Below, one piece after another: positions 26,301-51,301 of a DNA stretch of 64,000 nucleotides. Source of the stretch: Cliona cf. orientalis (taxonomy: Eukaryota; Porifera; Demospongiae; Clionaida; Clionaidae); contig OZ005691.1 of NCBI GenBank assembly GCA_963930775.1, forward strand, positions 744,001-808,000, given 5' to 3'. The notes beneath the pieces were generated by a model. That model was given only the letters and a program-made list of their open reading frames with translations, was not told where the DNA came from and did not search any database. The position numbers and the translations under genes are program-made. How positions within the stretch are numbered: the stretch's first letter is position 1; each line of letters starts with the position of its first letter.

Positions 26301-28928
26301 GTGTAAGTGTTGATCTAAGCTCATAAAGAATGGGATAACGATAATGATATGAATTCATAGCCTCAGGCTATGCGTAACAAGATTTGAATGTAATTAGCTA
26401 ATGGACACAAAAGGAGAGGGATATGAATTTTAATAGAATGGTATGCAAAATATGACAAACCAGGAGGGGTGGGGTCAAGATAAAAAGAATTACATATAAT
26501 AGCCCCCCCAGAGTTCTCCCTCTCCCTCTCTCAACATAATTATGTGAATGTTAAGAGCCTCAGAAACTATATTGACTAATTAAGAACAAATTGCATTAAT
26601 CAAGAATCATAGTTGTGGTGAGGATATTGGCTGCGCCTGAGCAGACAGCAAATTGACCCAATTACCTAAACCAATCAAGAAAAGTGTTTTGACTAAAAGA
26701 TTAACTACATGCTGGCAAGGAATTCTAGTTAATTCTCTCTTCTCCCTCTCCTTACCTGGTGAGTCCAGGGAGTATCTGACGTGTGCTGAGTCTGTCTTGA
26801 GAAAGAGATATGAATCATCCGTTCCTTCGCACACAACAGGAGGTCTGAAATACAAGATATTGAATTATACTTCATGACAAGAACACCAACAGAGAGAGAG
26901 AGAGGGAGAGAGAGGTTGGCTTACTCTTCATCCATTTTAGTTCCCTTGTATCCATGGCTCCTCTCTGCCACTACCTTGATACTGTCGCCATAGCAGTCCA
27001 CCACATGCATGAGTTCATCATAGGGGGTGGAGCCCTGCATCAAGAGACGGCAGCTGCTTCAACAGGAGCTGTACCGCTAATGACTAGGGGCTTACCTGTG
27101 TAGTTGAATAATGTGCCTCAGCCTTTGTGAAGTAGAGTACCAGACTGTACTCCGTAAGATGGTTGCCCAGCAAAACACGTCCCTATCAATAAAAAACATC
27201 GTGTACAGCATTGGATGTCTGGATGATGACATTCTTCAATTTTTGTTGATTTTACCTTCTTTATAGAGAAGTGGAGTGAAGGCTGAGTCTTCTTCCACCA
27301 TCTCCAGAGAGAGCTAGATAACAAAATTAGATCACTTTCACTATACAATGCACCCAAACATATAAATATTTCTAGGGCAACTATCTTTCACCGTAACATG
27401 GGATGGAGAACCTATACAGCAAAGTTGAGTGTAGCTAGTATGCACATGTGCATGTACCAGACACCTGGGAAATTTTTTTTGCTAATCTCAGTAAAATTTG
27501 GATTTATTTTGATATGATTTAGCTTAGAGGTGGCGTGGTACTGAGTGATTACCTCTCTTCCTGGTCTTGAGTAGATTCCAAGTCTGTAAAGGAATTAATA
27601 TAAAATCGTTAGATGATTGAGTTGAGGCACAGGTGGACAAAAATTAAATGCTAACTCACTTTCATTGGTCGTTGATTTACCCCAGTTATCATAAACATCA
27701 CTCCTGGAGAGAGAGAGAGAGGAGAGAGAGAGAGAGGGGGGGGGGGGGTCAAATTATAATAATTATTATACATTTTCCATAGCTATTCAGATCATACCTA
27801 TTGTACCAGTGATACTCCAGCCCATTCAGTTGGAAAAATAAGACTGGTGACCTTCGCTGTAGAGTGCCTTTGGAAGCTGATGCACATTTGGAACAATCTG
27901 CACCAAAACAGAGAAAGATGTGAAATTATTGAGTGTGGTTGAAGGAATGTGATATGATGGTGGAATAATGTTGGGGTACAAGCTGGTGGCTTCTGATGGC
28001 ATTCCCTGCTAAGTGTTGTGTGGGAGAATGCCAATGAACCACGAGGCTATGCCAACCACCAACCGCCAACCGCCATCCAAGAGATAAGCCCAGCAAACAA
28101 GGAATGCATCACTGAGTGACCGCCATCTTAGCAACAACTGAACCAGCTGACACAATCAAACTATACACCAAACATACTAATGTAGTAGGTCAATACACTG
28201 GAATGCTATTAGTACTTTGAAGTTTGTTGCAACTGCTGTGCTGAAACAGTGGGCGTGGCCTGGAGATGAGGCTAGCATCAATGCATTACGTTCATAGCTA
28301 CTTGCGGAGGTTGCTTGTTAGTTTATACTTTTTAGAGTGTATCTTTTTGCAAATAGCATACCACCAAAGACGACGCCAGTGTGTTGACCTTCACCTAACT
28401 GACTGTGTACCATTCCAAAGCTAGCACTATCAACAAACGTCAACAAAACTCAACGACAGCTAAAATTTAGTACCTTTATTCTTGTTGAAGCAAGAGGCAC
28501 ACCACCGCACACTGACATAGCCATCAGTGATTCTGAGGGAGAGAGAGAGAGTGATCAACAAGGTGCAGATAACAGTAAGCTAGAAGAGGACACTGGACTG
28601 GCTTACCTGACAGAGTAGTCTCTGCAATAGTAGTGAACATCCTTGAAGAGCACACGCCCGGTCAGTAGGTTAATGTGCACTGATCCTGTGTTTAAATAAA
28701 TGATCAGTAGCAACTCTAGCATATCTGGCGTTAGAGAGCATCGGCACGACTGTCATTCACTCTCTCTCTCTCTCTCTCACCTAAGTGGATCCCACTGTCC
28801 TTCATGAATAGATTGGCCAGCAGCTGAATGGTAGCTGCGAGGAGACGAGACGCGTAGAACAGTAGAAAGATGATCCATAGCGTAGAGAGAATCACGGGGA
28901 CTACTAGCAATGGATCTGGCTCGGCCAT
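8316..28928 (-). CDS. BLTP1: Bridge-like lipid transfer protein BLTP1 (KIAA1109/Tweek/Csf1 family), complete
   Basis: Very long rod-like protein of the VPS13/ATG2 (repeating beta-groove) superfamily that moves lipids between the ER and other membranes. Thirty-two exons, 13,572 nt, 4523 aa (human about 5000). Exon ranges, 5' to 3': 28781-28928, 28607-28685, 28474-28532, 27798-27897, 27660-27703, 27553-27583, 27256-27313, 27096-27182, 26925-27034, 26756-26844, 25533-26081, 25189-25344, 25027-25124, 24220-24960, 23800-24003, 23359-23499, 23138-23296, 22860-23063, 22163-22689, 21271-22089, 20024-21125, 17238-19688, 16837-17118, 16010-16663, 15769-15909, 14216-15549, 11631-12712, 11185-11497, 10777-10934, 10199-10636, 9043-9840, 8316-8731. 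An N-terminal membrane anchor (VVPVILSTLWIIFLLFYASR) is followed by YHWYNRSDVY. The C-terminal signature HARTTIPKWIQRGAMDPLD is nearly identical to human. Ser/Gly/Pro-rich low-complexity inserts sit in the large middle exons. Several introns carry MITE-like elements and a minisatellite. Confidence 0.96.
8838..9019 (-). mobile_element. MITE family A, copy 1 (in BLTP1 last intron)
   Basis: A non-coding element of about 182 bp with terminal inverted repeats: ACCGTAGATCGGGAAATT at the left and the reverse complement of TACCGTAGATTGGGATATTT at the right. Its reverse complement aligns along its whole length with the elements at 19760-19958 and 57746-57920. It ends about 17 bp from the donor of BLTP1 exon 31. 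No transposase is encoded; this is a miniature inverted-repeat element. Confidence 0.8.
9882..10089. mobile_element. MITE-like element B, rich in CCGCCAAATTT motifs
   Basis: About 208 bp in a BLTP1 intron. It opens TACCGGAAAATTTGGCGG and closes with CCGCCAATATTTCCGACTA followed by TACGGTA. The ends are imperfect inverted repeats (a 7-base insert in one arm), and ACCGCCAAATT recurs internally in both orientations. It encodes no protein. Only one copy is seen here, so its family status is inferred. Confidence 0.6.
12713..14215. other. Large BLTP1 intron holding satellite 1 and flanking GTAAGCCTCCC-type sequence
   Basis: The 1.5-kb intron between BLTP1 exons 27 and 26 (reading right to left) contains the satellite at 13180-14020. 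Either side is AT-rich sequence peppered with TTACGTAA-, ACATGTAA- and TAAGCCTCCC-like motifs (for example 12800-12811 and 14112-14122). This suggests that the array sits inside a larger repetitive insertion. Confidence 0.5.
13180..14020. repeat. Satellite 1: 39-bp palindromic-core monomers in a 246-bp higher-order repeat
   Basis: The monomer of about 39 bp runs TTTTGCTGGATATTGTCC then GGCAGAAAGAATTTTTCAAT. Its core TGCTGGAC-ATT-GTCCAGCA is a perfect palindrome around a 3-base spacer in some copies and near-perfect in others. Monomers differ in spacing, and the whole pattern repeats every 246 bp: the marker GTCCGAGTATTTT occurs at 13312, 13558 and 13804. Since 246 is divisible by three, long open frames exist on both strands (over 250 codons), but they are a by-product of the repeat. 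Confidence 0.92.
19691..19711. repeat. (AG)n microsatellite next to a BLTP1 acceptor
   Basis: A short AG run lies directly beside the acceptor of the 2.45-kb BLTP1 exon. On the coding strand it reads CT, so it serves as that intron's pyrimidine tract. Confidence 0.8.
19760..19958 (+). mobile_element. MITE family A, copy 2
   Basis: About 199 bp starting TACTGTAGATCGGATATTTTC. It then shares GCTTGTTAAATTTTC-, ACATCATTGTATTAATTAA- and GTCGGGAAAGATCGTTGA-like blocks with the reverse complement of copy 1. The right terminus is degraded. It lies in a BLTP1 intron. Confidence 0.78.
26155..26392. repeat. Perfect 119-bp tandem duplication in a BLTP1 intron
   Basis: Positions 26155-26273 are repeated without a visible difference at 26274-26392. 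The unit includes GAATTCATAGCCTCAGGCTATG, whose GCCTCAGGC centre is a short palindrome. Identity this high means a very recent duplication or an assembly artefact. Confidence 0.9.
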
Positions 28929-29083
28929 GGCGCTACTCTAGCCCCCGATCACCGATCGCTGCATGCACAGATCAGTAGCTTCTTGCGGGATTTATATTTT
29001 GTACAGGAAAGAAATGACAAGTTCAATATTTCTTAGTTAAAATATGTTCGTTAAATTAGAGCACAAAATACATAAAACTCTAG

Positions 29084-29506
29084 CTATTCTTCTGTCTTCT
29101 TTTCTGGTTTTCTGTATCGTGCACTGTTCCTCTTCTCTATGGTCATGTGTTCTCTGACGTCTCTCTTTCCCAGCATTATCGCATACACGGACCCGACCAT
29201 TGAGAACGCCATCATCGCGAACATGATTCCGATTCTGAACCTCGAGTTCGCCTTCTCCATTTTTTCAATGCTACAGAATGGACAGTACGCAGATTATAAA
29301 GCTTTAATAGCAACACTAATAACATCTCGATTCATTATTTACCTAACTTCAGAGACAGGTTGTTTCACGGTGCCCGTGACTCGAAGCACGAAGTGATCAT
29401 AGGCCGAGACGCGGTGTTGAGGTGTGATTCCAGCCCCTCCACCGTGAGATCGGCTCGCCCTCACCATGGCTCTTGCAGATGACGAAAACAGCAGTCTTCT
29501 GAACAT
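29084..29506 (-). CDS. FAM162 (UPF0389)-like mitochondrial membrane protein
   Basis: Small protein of 116 aa in two exons: 29343-29506 (start at 29506) and 29084-29270. It opens MFRRLLFSSSARAMVRASR, a typical mitochondrial presequence. The middle reads QHRVSAYDHFVLRVTG, then IEKMEKANSRFRIG, then a single membrane segment (IMFAMMAFSMVGSVYAIML), then a Lys/Arg/Glu-rich tail (REHMTIEKRNSARYRKP). This order, a motif similar to TRVTxFDRWVL, a VSxEExxxARNKxR-like block, one TM and a charged tail, is that of FAM162A/B; the human proteins are linked to hypoxia-induced apoptosis at mitochondria. The start was chosen from the presequence; the longer open frame across the same bases in another register is a shadow. 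Identification rests on remembered family patterns and is moderately sure. It is head-to-head with ENY2 (306 bp) and 155 bp downstream of the BLTP1 start on the same strand. Confidence 0.72.
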
Positions 29507-29812
29507 TGTGCGCAGCTACAAACTGGCTTTCTGTGGCTGAACGTGACCGGTTTACAGATTTATGTGGGGACTCGGATGCTTGAACTAGGATGTGTTTACG
29601 TCCTAAGTTCAAAGGTTCGTGTGCTGAACCGGACGATGCGCGTAGCTAATCGATAAATTTGCGAATGGACGCGCTATACCTCTATACAGAGATGTACCGC
29701 TGAGTACTCGAGTGCGCACTCGCGATTATTCTACATTCACGTAGTGCCGATCTGCTTACTCAGCAATAATATTAAATTTAACCTGATCGTGACTGCTTTT
29801 CGCTTGAGGAAG
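29507..29812. promoter_or_regulatory. Shared promoter region of FAM162-like gene and ENY2
   Basis: The 306-bp divergent spacer has scattered half-sites resembling NRF-1 (GATGCGCGTAG near 29635, GAGTGCGCACTCGCG near 29711) but no perfect palindrome. Its direction-sharing role is inferred from the geometry. Confidence 0.45.
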
Positions 29813-30296
29813 ATGGCAGAGTAAGTATCAGATTTGTAACTTATTACTATCATTGACTGTAGCTGTGTACCCCTTGTAGGTTTTCTACGGATCGTAAGAG
29901 ACGAGAAATTCAAATGAGAACCCAAATAGGACAAAAATTGGAGGAGGGAGGAGAGAGAGAAAGGTTGAAGGAGCTGCTAAGAATAAGACTGAAGGAGTGT
30001 GGCTGGAGAGATCAGCTAAAGGAACACTGTAGAGGTACATTATTAGTACAATGTCCACGTAACATGTATGTACATACCCAACCGTCCGTCCCTGCAGAGG
30101 TGATAGCGCAGAAGGGTCTGAGTAATGTGACTGTGGACACACTAGTGCAGGAGATGACGCCTAAAGCCAGGAGTAAGGGAAAATTAATGCTCATCTTTAT
30201 TGACAAGTATGATGGTGTATGTGTGTAGGTTCAGTACCAGACTACGTCAAGAAGGAGCTACTGCAGCAAATCAAAGAATATCTAGAAAAGACATAA
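29813..30296 (+). CDS. ENY2: ENY2/Sus1, SAGA and TREX-2 subunit
   Basis: Small helical protein that belongs to both the SAGA deubiquitinase module (transcription) and TREX-2 (mRNA export at nuclear pores). Four exons: 29813-29820 (only ATGGCAGA), 29880-30034, 30098-30172, 30229-30296. They total 306 nt, 101 aa, exactly the human length. The core [20 protein letters not shown] then [11 protein letters not shown] matches ENY2, as do [20 protein letters not shown] and [18 protein letters not shown]. The tiny first exon of eight bases was chosen because GTAAGT follows immediately and the frame joins exactly. Tail-to-tail with NSMAF, 298 bp apart. Confidence 0.95.
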
Positions 30297-30594
30297 AGAA
30301 CTATATCATAGGCAATAACAATAGTAATTATGAGCCATCTTTGTGTACCAAAATTATATAACCTGATCACATCAAACAACTGTACACGTACGGATCCAGT
30401 TAAGAGTTATCGTAAAATGTCGTACAGAACGATAATTATTAGAAGATTCAGAGAAAAATAATAATTAATGACAATAATAATTATTATTGACCTGCGTAAT
30501 TATGACAGTTGTGTGCTACAGAGGCTGTACTGCATGGATACAATAATTATGCTAGTGACTCCTAGTACTATAATAGGCGCGCCGGGGTCAGAGG

Positions 30595-38071
<7,477 letters not shown>

Positions 38072-38224
38072 CTTCTTCCAGCTAGCTAGCTTCACAGTGT
38101 CACGTGACCAACATCAACGACCTTTACCAAACGACCTCGTAACCGTCAACAAAAGTCGTTCACAGCTGTATATATATCATGTTCGCTAATTGATCGATCG
38201 CTGGATCTGCGAAGAAGTACAGTT
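38072..38224. promoter_or_regulatory. Shared 153-bp promoter of NSMAF and RhoGAP with E-box palindrome
   Basis: The spacer between the divergent starts contains GTCACGTGAC at 38099-38108, a perfect palindrome of the USF/MITF/TFEB (CLEAR-like) E-box class. No TATA box is seen. Factor identity is inferred from the consensus only. Confidence 0.55.
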
Positions 38225-41200
38225 ATGTCGTGCCGATCTAAGATGCGAGGGGTGAGTCAATCGACGTGCAGTATCAGTGCTTTAATGTTAATATAAAGTA
38301 TTTCGGTGTTTGGCCGAAGCTGTCGGTATTTTTGTGTGTTGGTATGACTAAGTGGATAAGTGGCGTTTCTTGCGCGGCTTCTCTTTTGTCGTTGTAGGCT
38401 CGACGGAGCGGCTGGCTGAGCAAGAGGGGAGGAAGGATTCACACCTGGCACAAGAGATGGTTTGTCCTCACTGGAGATCTGCTCTTCTATTACAAATCCC
38501 CCCAGGTACTCAATATCACCCCGATCATAGATAATCTATGCCCCAATCCCTTTATTTAATACACTAACTACAAATTAACTAAGTAGGAGAACTGTAGCTG
38601 CATTTTTCAATTGAGAGAATCACATCAGTGAGACAAATTTCTACAATAGAACTTATACTGCACACTATTGATAACTTAATTAATCTGAGAAAACTTTTGT
38701 GTGTGCCTTTGCCAATTAGCACTGTTGTGTATGTCTCTCTCTCTTGCAGTACGTGTATTAGGAGGTTGTTAGTAGGTTGGCTGTTTATGTGTTGGGAGGG
38801 GTGCTGGCTAATAATTGTCACTATGCAACGGCTATTCACTCCCAACCAGGCCTCTAGTATCATGTTGCTTGTTGTATGAATCAGTGGAGATAATACACTC
38901 CTTCCTTCATCTCCTCACTGTCTTCATTCTCCCCCTCCAATACATTTACTTACAGGACAGCAGACCCACTGGCACCATACCTCTAGCTAGCAACAAAGTG
39001 GTGAGACACCCAGATGACTCAAAGCAGCCTTCAACATTCAAGTTTGAGATTGTCTGTAAGTCTCTCTCTCCCTGCCTCTCTCCCTCCCTAGCCCTATCGT
39101 TGAGTGTGTATGTCTTTCTTTGTGTATTCAGTTGGTATGTCAACATACATGTTAAGAAAATCAACAATATAGATGTTTGCGTAGTAATGTTCGTGTTTTT
39201 GAAGTGAGAGATATCTATGTGCTTTGCCTGTTCAGTTCATGTCTGTTTATGAATGCCCACATACCTCCGTCCTCTCATCTCCCCTCCCCTTCCCTCCCCC
39301 TCCCTTCCCGTAGCCGGGAGCGCAGGTCAGGTGATCACAGGAAATCATGAGACTTATCTAATAAGTGCAGACTCAGCAGAATCTGCCGACAGTTGGGTCG
39401 CTGCTATAAGGCGAGTCATGCACGAGGTAAGCAGCCACTCCTCAACGTACAAAGAGGTTTTTAAGAGTTTCATTCATTTTTCAGCCGTATGGTGGCGGTA
39501 TGTTTGGGCGGAGCTTGGAGGAGACGATCCAGGTTGAAGGTCGGCTGGGGGGCAGCTTCGTACCTGTCCTCGTCCACAGGTGTGTCAAATTCATCAGAGA
39601 TCACGGTGAGTAACCAGGAGATGTAGCTAGCTACCTGTGAGCGGCCGGGGGCTGTAGCCAAGGCTCTCCTGGCTGCCTCTGTGCGAATGTTAAGCTAGTG
39701 ACGTTGCGATTGTGTACTATAGATGTTGCATGCTGTCATGGTTTGTCAAATATGGTGGCGCTAAGTGTGTTAGCTGCTGTGCAGATGTGCTATAAAGACA
39801 GTTAAACTGAGCTCTGCCAGTCTGAGGTCGATTCATCTACTGGTTTTAGTTGAGGATACCTTTGAATTGAGTAGTTCCATATAATATTATATACATGTAT
39901 ATGTACATGCATCGCATGCCTGGTGTGGTCTGGTGCGGCCACAGTCTGGTGGTTGGTTTGTTAGTGTGTTGCTGTGTGGCAAACTGTCCCATTGACAGGT
40001 GATAGTTCATTCCATATTTGGTGTCAGTTATGTGTGTCATTTGAATGCTGGAATGCTTGAATTCAATTTGTAATTAATCACTTCTCTGTGCTCCCTCCCT
40101 CACACATGCACTTTGACTGCCCCCAGGTCTCAAGGAGGTTGGGATATTTCGTTTGCCGGGTAAGGCCAGTCGGATTCAGTTGCTGAAGGAGCAGTACGAC
40201 GCAGGGTCCCAGGAGGACTTTCCTCCGAATGAGGACATTCACACGGTAGCCTCTCTCCTCAAGCTCTACCTCAAGGAGTTACCCGAACCGGTCGTGCCCT
40301 TTGCACTCTACACCCCCTGCACTGCCGCTATCAAGAGTAAGTATTCATCTACAGGGTTCAAATGGTGTACACTTTACGTACATAATATGATGGCAGCAAC
40401 TATTCTGTGCTTTAATTAATGCTCATTGTGTTTAATGTTGGCCAGTGTTTGACAGCAGCACCCCAGAGGGCATTGAGGCTATGAAAAGGTTTTTACTGCA
40501 GCTACCAAAAGTTAATTTTGATGTGCTGAAATACATTTGGTGAGCAGAAATTAGTTTGTCTTGCATAGAAAGTCGACTTAGAAGCCATTGGTACTTATAT
40601 CAGTCTTGATGAAACATTCAACATTTCCTGCCATAATATTGTTAATCATTTTGTTGATCCATGACAGTCGATTTCTCTGTGAAGTCAATGAGTTTTCAGA
40701 GGAAAACAAGATGAATACAGTCAATCTTGGCACAATATTTGGACCACACTTACTCAGACCTAACGTAAGCATCCCCCCTTCTCTTGATGCCACTCTCAAT
40801 ATTCTTATTCCCCCCAGACGGAGGACCCCCATGTGCTAATGGAGTGTAACAATTCATCAACTGATTTTGTTAGACATCTTTTGACGAATAAGTTTGATCT
40901 GTTTCCGCTGACGGCAGACGAACGACCCCCTAACAGGCTGAGTGTAGTTGTCCCTGCCGGAGAGGTCGCCCCCTGGATAGATGCCCCCAAGGCAATCAAA
41001 GTTCAGCAGAGGTCACTCTATACACCACACTCAAAGTCAAGGAGAGCTGGATTTCGACCGCGACAGAACTCAGCCCCTCCCGAGCACCAGAAGAGAAAAT
41101 GTGAGCCTCTCTCTCCTTCCTCCATCTTTTCTTATTTTACTTCCTAATCTTCTATTTTAGCCGGTAGTAAGAACAAGGTAATGTCAATGGTGGAGCAGTT

Positions 41201-42212
41201 TAACCTTCGATCATCAAAGAACGTTGACTCACAGCAGAGATTCTCCGCGAGGGACGTAACGATCACTGCCCCTGTAATTACCCTTCCTGTTGAGAGGCTG
41301 TCTAATGGCCACACCTCCTCCCCACCCCCTCCCGACAGTACCTGGAAGAAGAGCCCACTGTACCAGTCCTCAGACTCGGAGGACGAGGATGTCCCTGAGA
41401 TGATTAAACGTCTGTCAGACAGTACATTCCTGGGCCAGCGAAGTTCAGATACTCTCTCTTCAGATATCATCGTTAATTCAATCAGTACAGGTAAGGTACA
41501 TGTAGAGATTGACCCAGTGAAATTGTGATATCTCTCTCTCCCTGTCTTTCATTCAGAGCTTGAAGGTTTAGAGCAGCAGTTAGCCTTGGCCCGTGAGGAG
41601 GTTCAGCGCTACAAGAAGGCAGCCAGGCTCTGGAAGAACAGATATGAGCAAGAGCACAGGGCTAGGTGAGGCAGGTTGTGTGTTGAATCATGGATTTATA
41701 CGGAGTAGCTTTCGGTGCCTGGTACAACACGTCCAAAAGTGTTGCATTTAGTTACTGTTTTTGGTTAAGTTATTGTGCTCTGTTGACAATTGCGGCACAC
41801 GCCATGCCTCTCTCTACAACAACTACCAAACGCTCAAGTAATACACTCCTCTCTCTCTCTCTCTCTCTCATGCAGGGTGGCTGGTGAACATCAAATTCGT
41901 GAACTTCGGCAAATGATTGACGACACGTTTCAGCAGTTTGCTCTGGATGATAGTGAAGATGACTTTGATGTCGAGGATTGTAGCACCAGCCTAGGGGGCG
42001 GGGCTGACTCCACCCACAGTGTGGTCCTACCCAGCTTGTCCACTTCATCAGTTGGAAATTTGAGGGATATTTCTGACTCGGATGTGATAGCTCCCTTGAC
42101 CATTTCACCGAGTTTGGCAATCGGTCGCGGCCCTGGACTCACAAATTCATCAAGCCTAGTGGGCAGTGGCTTAACTGCTCCGACTCGACCTAGCAGACAC
42201 TCCTTTGCCTGA
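38225..42212 (+). CDS. RhoGAP of the ARHGAP22/24/25 (FilGAP) type: PH, RhoGAP, coiled coil
   Basis: GTPase-activating protein for Rac/Rho-type GTPases. Twelve exons: 38225-38251, 38398-38505, 38956-39055, 39314-39426, 39485-39605, 40127-40336, 40446-40539, 40668-40764, 40818-41100, 41161-41490, 41557-41665, 41876-42212. They total 1929 nt, 642 aa. The PH domain starts at residue 10 (SGWLSKRGGRIHTWHKRWFV) and ends SWVAAIRRVMHEP. A linker YGGGMFGRSLEETI, diagnostic of this subfamily, leads into RhoGAP: VLVHRCVKFIRDHG, then the arginine finger in GIFRLPG, then VASLLKLYLKELPEPVVPF, then NTVNLGTIFGPHLLRP. A Ser/Pro-rich middle and a short coiled coil (ALAREEVQRYKKAARLWKNR) follow, as in FilGAP. 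The C-terminal 100 residues are acidic then Ser-rich. Which of the three vertebrate paralogues it represents cannot be decided; it is probably pre-duplication. Confidence 0.93.
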
Positions 42213-42417
42213 CTCCGCCTACTGATATTATATCATGCAAAACTTAAAATTATTTAATCACCTTTTTTTTAATTATCCTGTGGCAATAATTAATTTTAGC
42301 TCAACAATGATTAGCATTATAAGGATGCTATAATTATTATTAATTTTTGTGTGACCATAATTATAAAATTTTAATATTATTTTTTTGTGTGTGATAATCA
42401 TCATAAAAAATCAAGCT

Positions 42418-49099
<6,682 letters not shown>

Positions 49100-49664
49100 C
49101 TTCCCCCAGCCCAGCTGTGGCTCACAAAGAGAAACTGAAAGACTGAACAATTTTGATAAAAATATTATTTTCTAGTTGTGTTGAATCATTTTCCCTTTTG
49201 TGGCTTTAGAGAGTTGATTTTCTGAACATGTTGAGGTTACAGGTGGTGCTGCATGTGGTAGCTAATAGATAACTACACTTCCGCTACACGGTGACCTAGT
49301 ACCTATCTTTAGTTGTGGTCAGCATGTGCCCTTACAGATGTGTGCTGTATGGAATTACCTAATGGGGTGATAATGGAGACAGGTGGGAGAGAAAGGAATG
49401 GTGACCAGGCAGTGATTGTGGTGATAGAGTGCTTGCTTATTCATGTTTCCTCTCACAATAGCAGTGTATAGTGGCAGGAGTAAAACGATAACAAGGCAAC
49501 AAATGACTACAGTACATTAACAAAATACTAAGGAAATTGCTGCTGCAAACTTGATAATATTAAATAATAAAGCTAGTACATTGTAAACTGAGTCAAAAAA
49601 AAGAGACAATGGAAAGAGCCCAGAAAAATAAAATAAAATTGTGAATGTCACTGCTTTTTGAGAT
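49100..49664. other. Tail-to-tail spacer of tubulin and PAR-6; tubulin poly(A) signal
   Basis: The 565 bp hold the 3' UTRs of both genes. AATAAA at 49566-49571 is in the right orientation for tubulin, 467 bp after its stop. I see no gene or repeat here. Confidence 0.6.
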
Positions 49665-51047
49665 CTAAGTTGAGTCCAGTACTCCTGATACCGAATGCCT
49701 CTTTAACGAGCGATCTTCCTCGTACTTCTCGGCTTGCTCTGGCTTTTGCCCATTAGCAGTCGATACAGATGCCAGTCGGCCATGAGAGGAAGGGGGCGTG
49801 GCCCCCACAGAGGGGAGATCTCCCATGCTCTTAGCCCCGATGCTTCCGATTGGTTTTGCTGTTGTCCCTGCCGCACTGCCGGGTGATGCCATTGCCCCAC
49901 CTCCTCCGAGGGATTTGGTCATCTTTCTAGACTGTGAGCTAGTCCTTGGAGTGGAGGGAGGCTGAGAAGCTGGCTTCACTGTGATGATGAGGTTCTGGCT
50001 GTTGGCGACCATCATGTCGGTCACCTGATCTAGGCTCTTCCCCAGCACCTCAATAGCGTTCACCTCTAATATCTCATCGTTGACAGCAAGAAGGCCCGTC
50101 CCTTCGGCAAGACCACCTGGAACCAACCGGGAGATGAATATTCCAGGCACTTTTTCAAGGCCATAGGGAGTGACTCGAACACTCATGCCATCTCTAATGT
50201 AGAATCCAAGGGGCCTGTCTGATGAATGCTTGAGCAGTTTGACTCTCCGTACCGTATCAGGAAGCATGTCTGCGTCCACAATCGATGAAACAACTCTAAA
50301 ATCTTTTGGGGCACTAATGAGTTGGTTGACTGGCCGATTCTTCTGCTTCTTGTTCATATCTTGGAGCATGAGATCTGAAAATAGCGGAGATAACGTACAT
50401 AACAACAGCCCATTAGTGTCCATTACAGTAATAACACACTATGTCAACATACATATGCTACCATACACACACGCACACAGGTACATGTAATGACACACAC
50501 CTTGTTTTCGATAGATGACCAGCCGGAGTAGGGGCATGGCTGTTGTGTATGCACGAAGAAGATTGTCACTGTTAGTAATTGGCAGGAGATCTCCATTGCG
50601 AGGGTCTGTGTAGGACACGGTGAATGGCATGTCCCCAGGAAGGTGGTGAGAATCTTTCACCAAAGAGTAGAATGCATCAAACTGACTGGTCTGTGTTCGA
50701 TCAATACTAAACCGACGGAATTCACATTCAAACTGCACATGTGTGTGTGTGCGTGTGTGTGGGGGGAGAGAGAGTTAGAGCATTGTATGAGCTCTAATTA
50801 GAATACACAATAGGATTACCCCACCCATGGCCAGTTATACTTGATAATTGTCACTACTTGTACTTGATCCTGCACAGCGACAACCAATACGTATCGAGAA
50901 ATCGCTAAATTATGCCCCCTATAGACTATAGTACATAGCTGTTTCTTTTTATATTATATTAAATACCTTGGACTTCACTTCGACGATGCTGGGGTCGTAA
51001 GATGGCGATGGTTTGGCGGCAGCTTTGTGTTGGTTCGAGGTCGACAT
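49665..51047 (-). CDS. PAR-6 cell-polarity adaptor: PB1, semi-CRIB, PDZ
   Basis: Scaffold of the PAR complex that links Cdc42-GTP to atypical PKC and PAR-3 in apical-basal polarity. Three exons: 50967-51047 (start at 51047), 50501-50732, 49665-50374; 1023 nt, 340 aa. The PB1 domain covers residues 25-105 ([32 protein letters not shown]). The semi-CRIB is [20 protein letters not shown]. The PDZ domain follows at once ([52 protein letters not shown]), nearly identical to human PAR6. The C-terminal 110 residues are Ser/Gly/Ala-rich and do not end in the hydrophobic PDZ-ligand-like tail of vertebrate PAR6B. Divergent from MROH1. Confidence 0.96.
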
Positions 51048-51301
51048 GGCCCCAGTTCCCTCTCTATCGTAGATCACTTTCCTTAGAGACAGTGTACAAC
51101 CAACGATCGATCGATCGATCGAGAGAGACAGATAAAGAGAGGGAGCGCTCTGTTACGTCGAAGTGGGAGGCGAAGCGGGTAAACACGTCCCACGAATGAA
51201 CTCTGAACTTTGTCCGTGGGAGGCGGAGTCAGCTCTTGTCATGTGACACTGAACTACACTGCACTCGATCGTTTGAGAGCTCTAAGAGTGGGCGAGAAGC
51301 C
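51048..51301. promoter_or_regulatory. Shared promoter region of PAR-6 and MROH1
   Basis: 254-bp divergent spacer with a short (GATC)n run at about 51106-51121 and an imperfect E-box GTCATGTGAC at 51238-51247. No TATA box evident. Confidence 0.45.

Noticed and set aside
29139-29396. Plus-strand 85-codon open frame
   Set aside because: It is antisense to both exons of the FAM162-like gene and spans its intron; no family resemblance.
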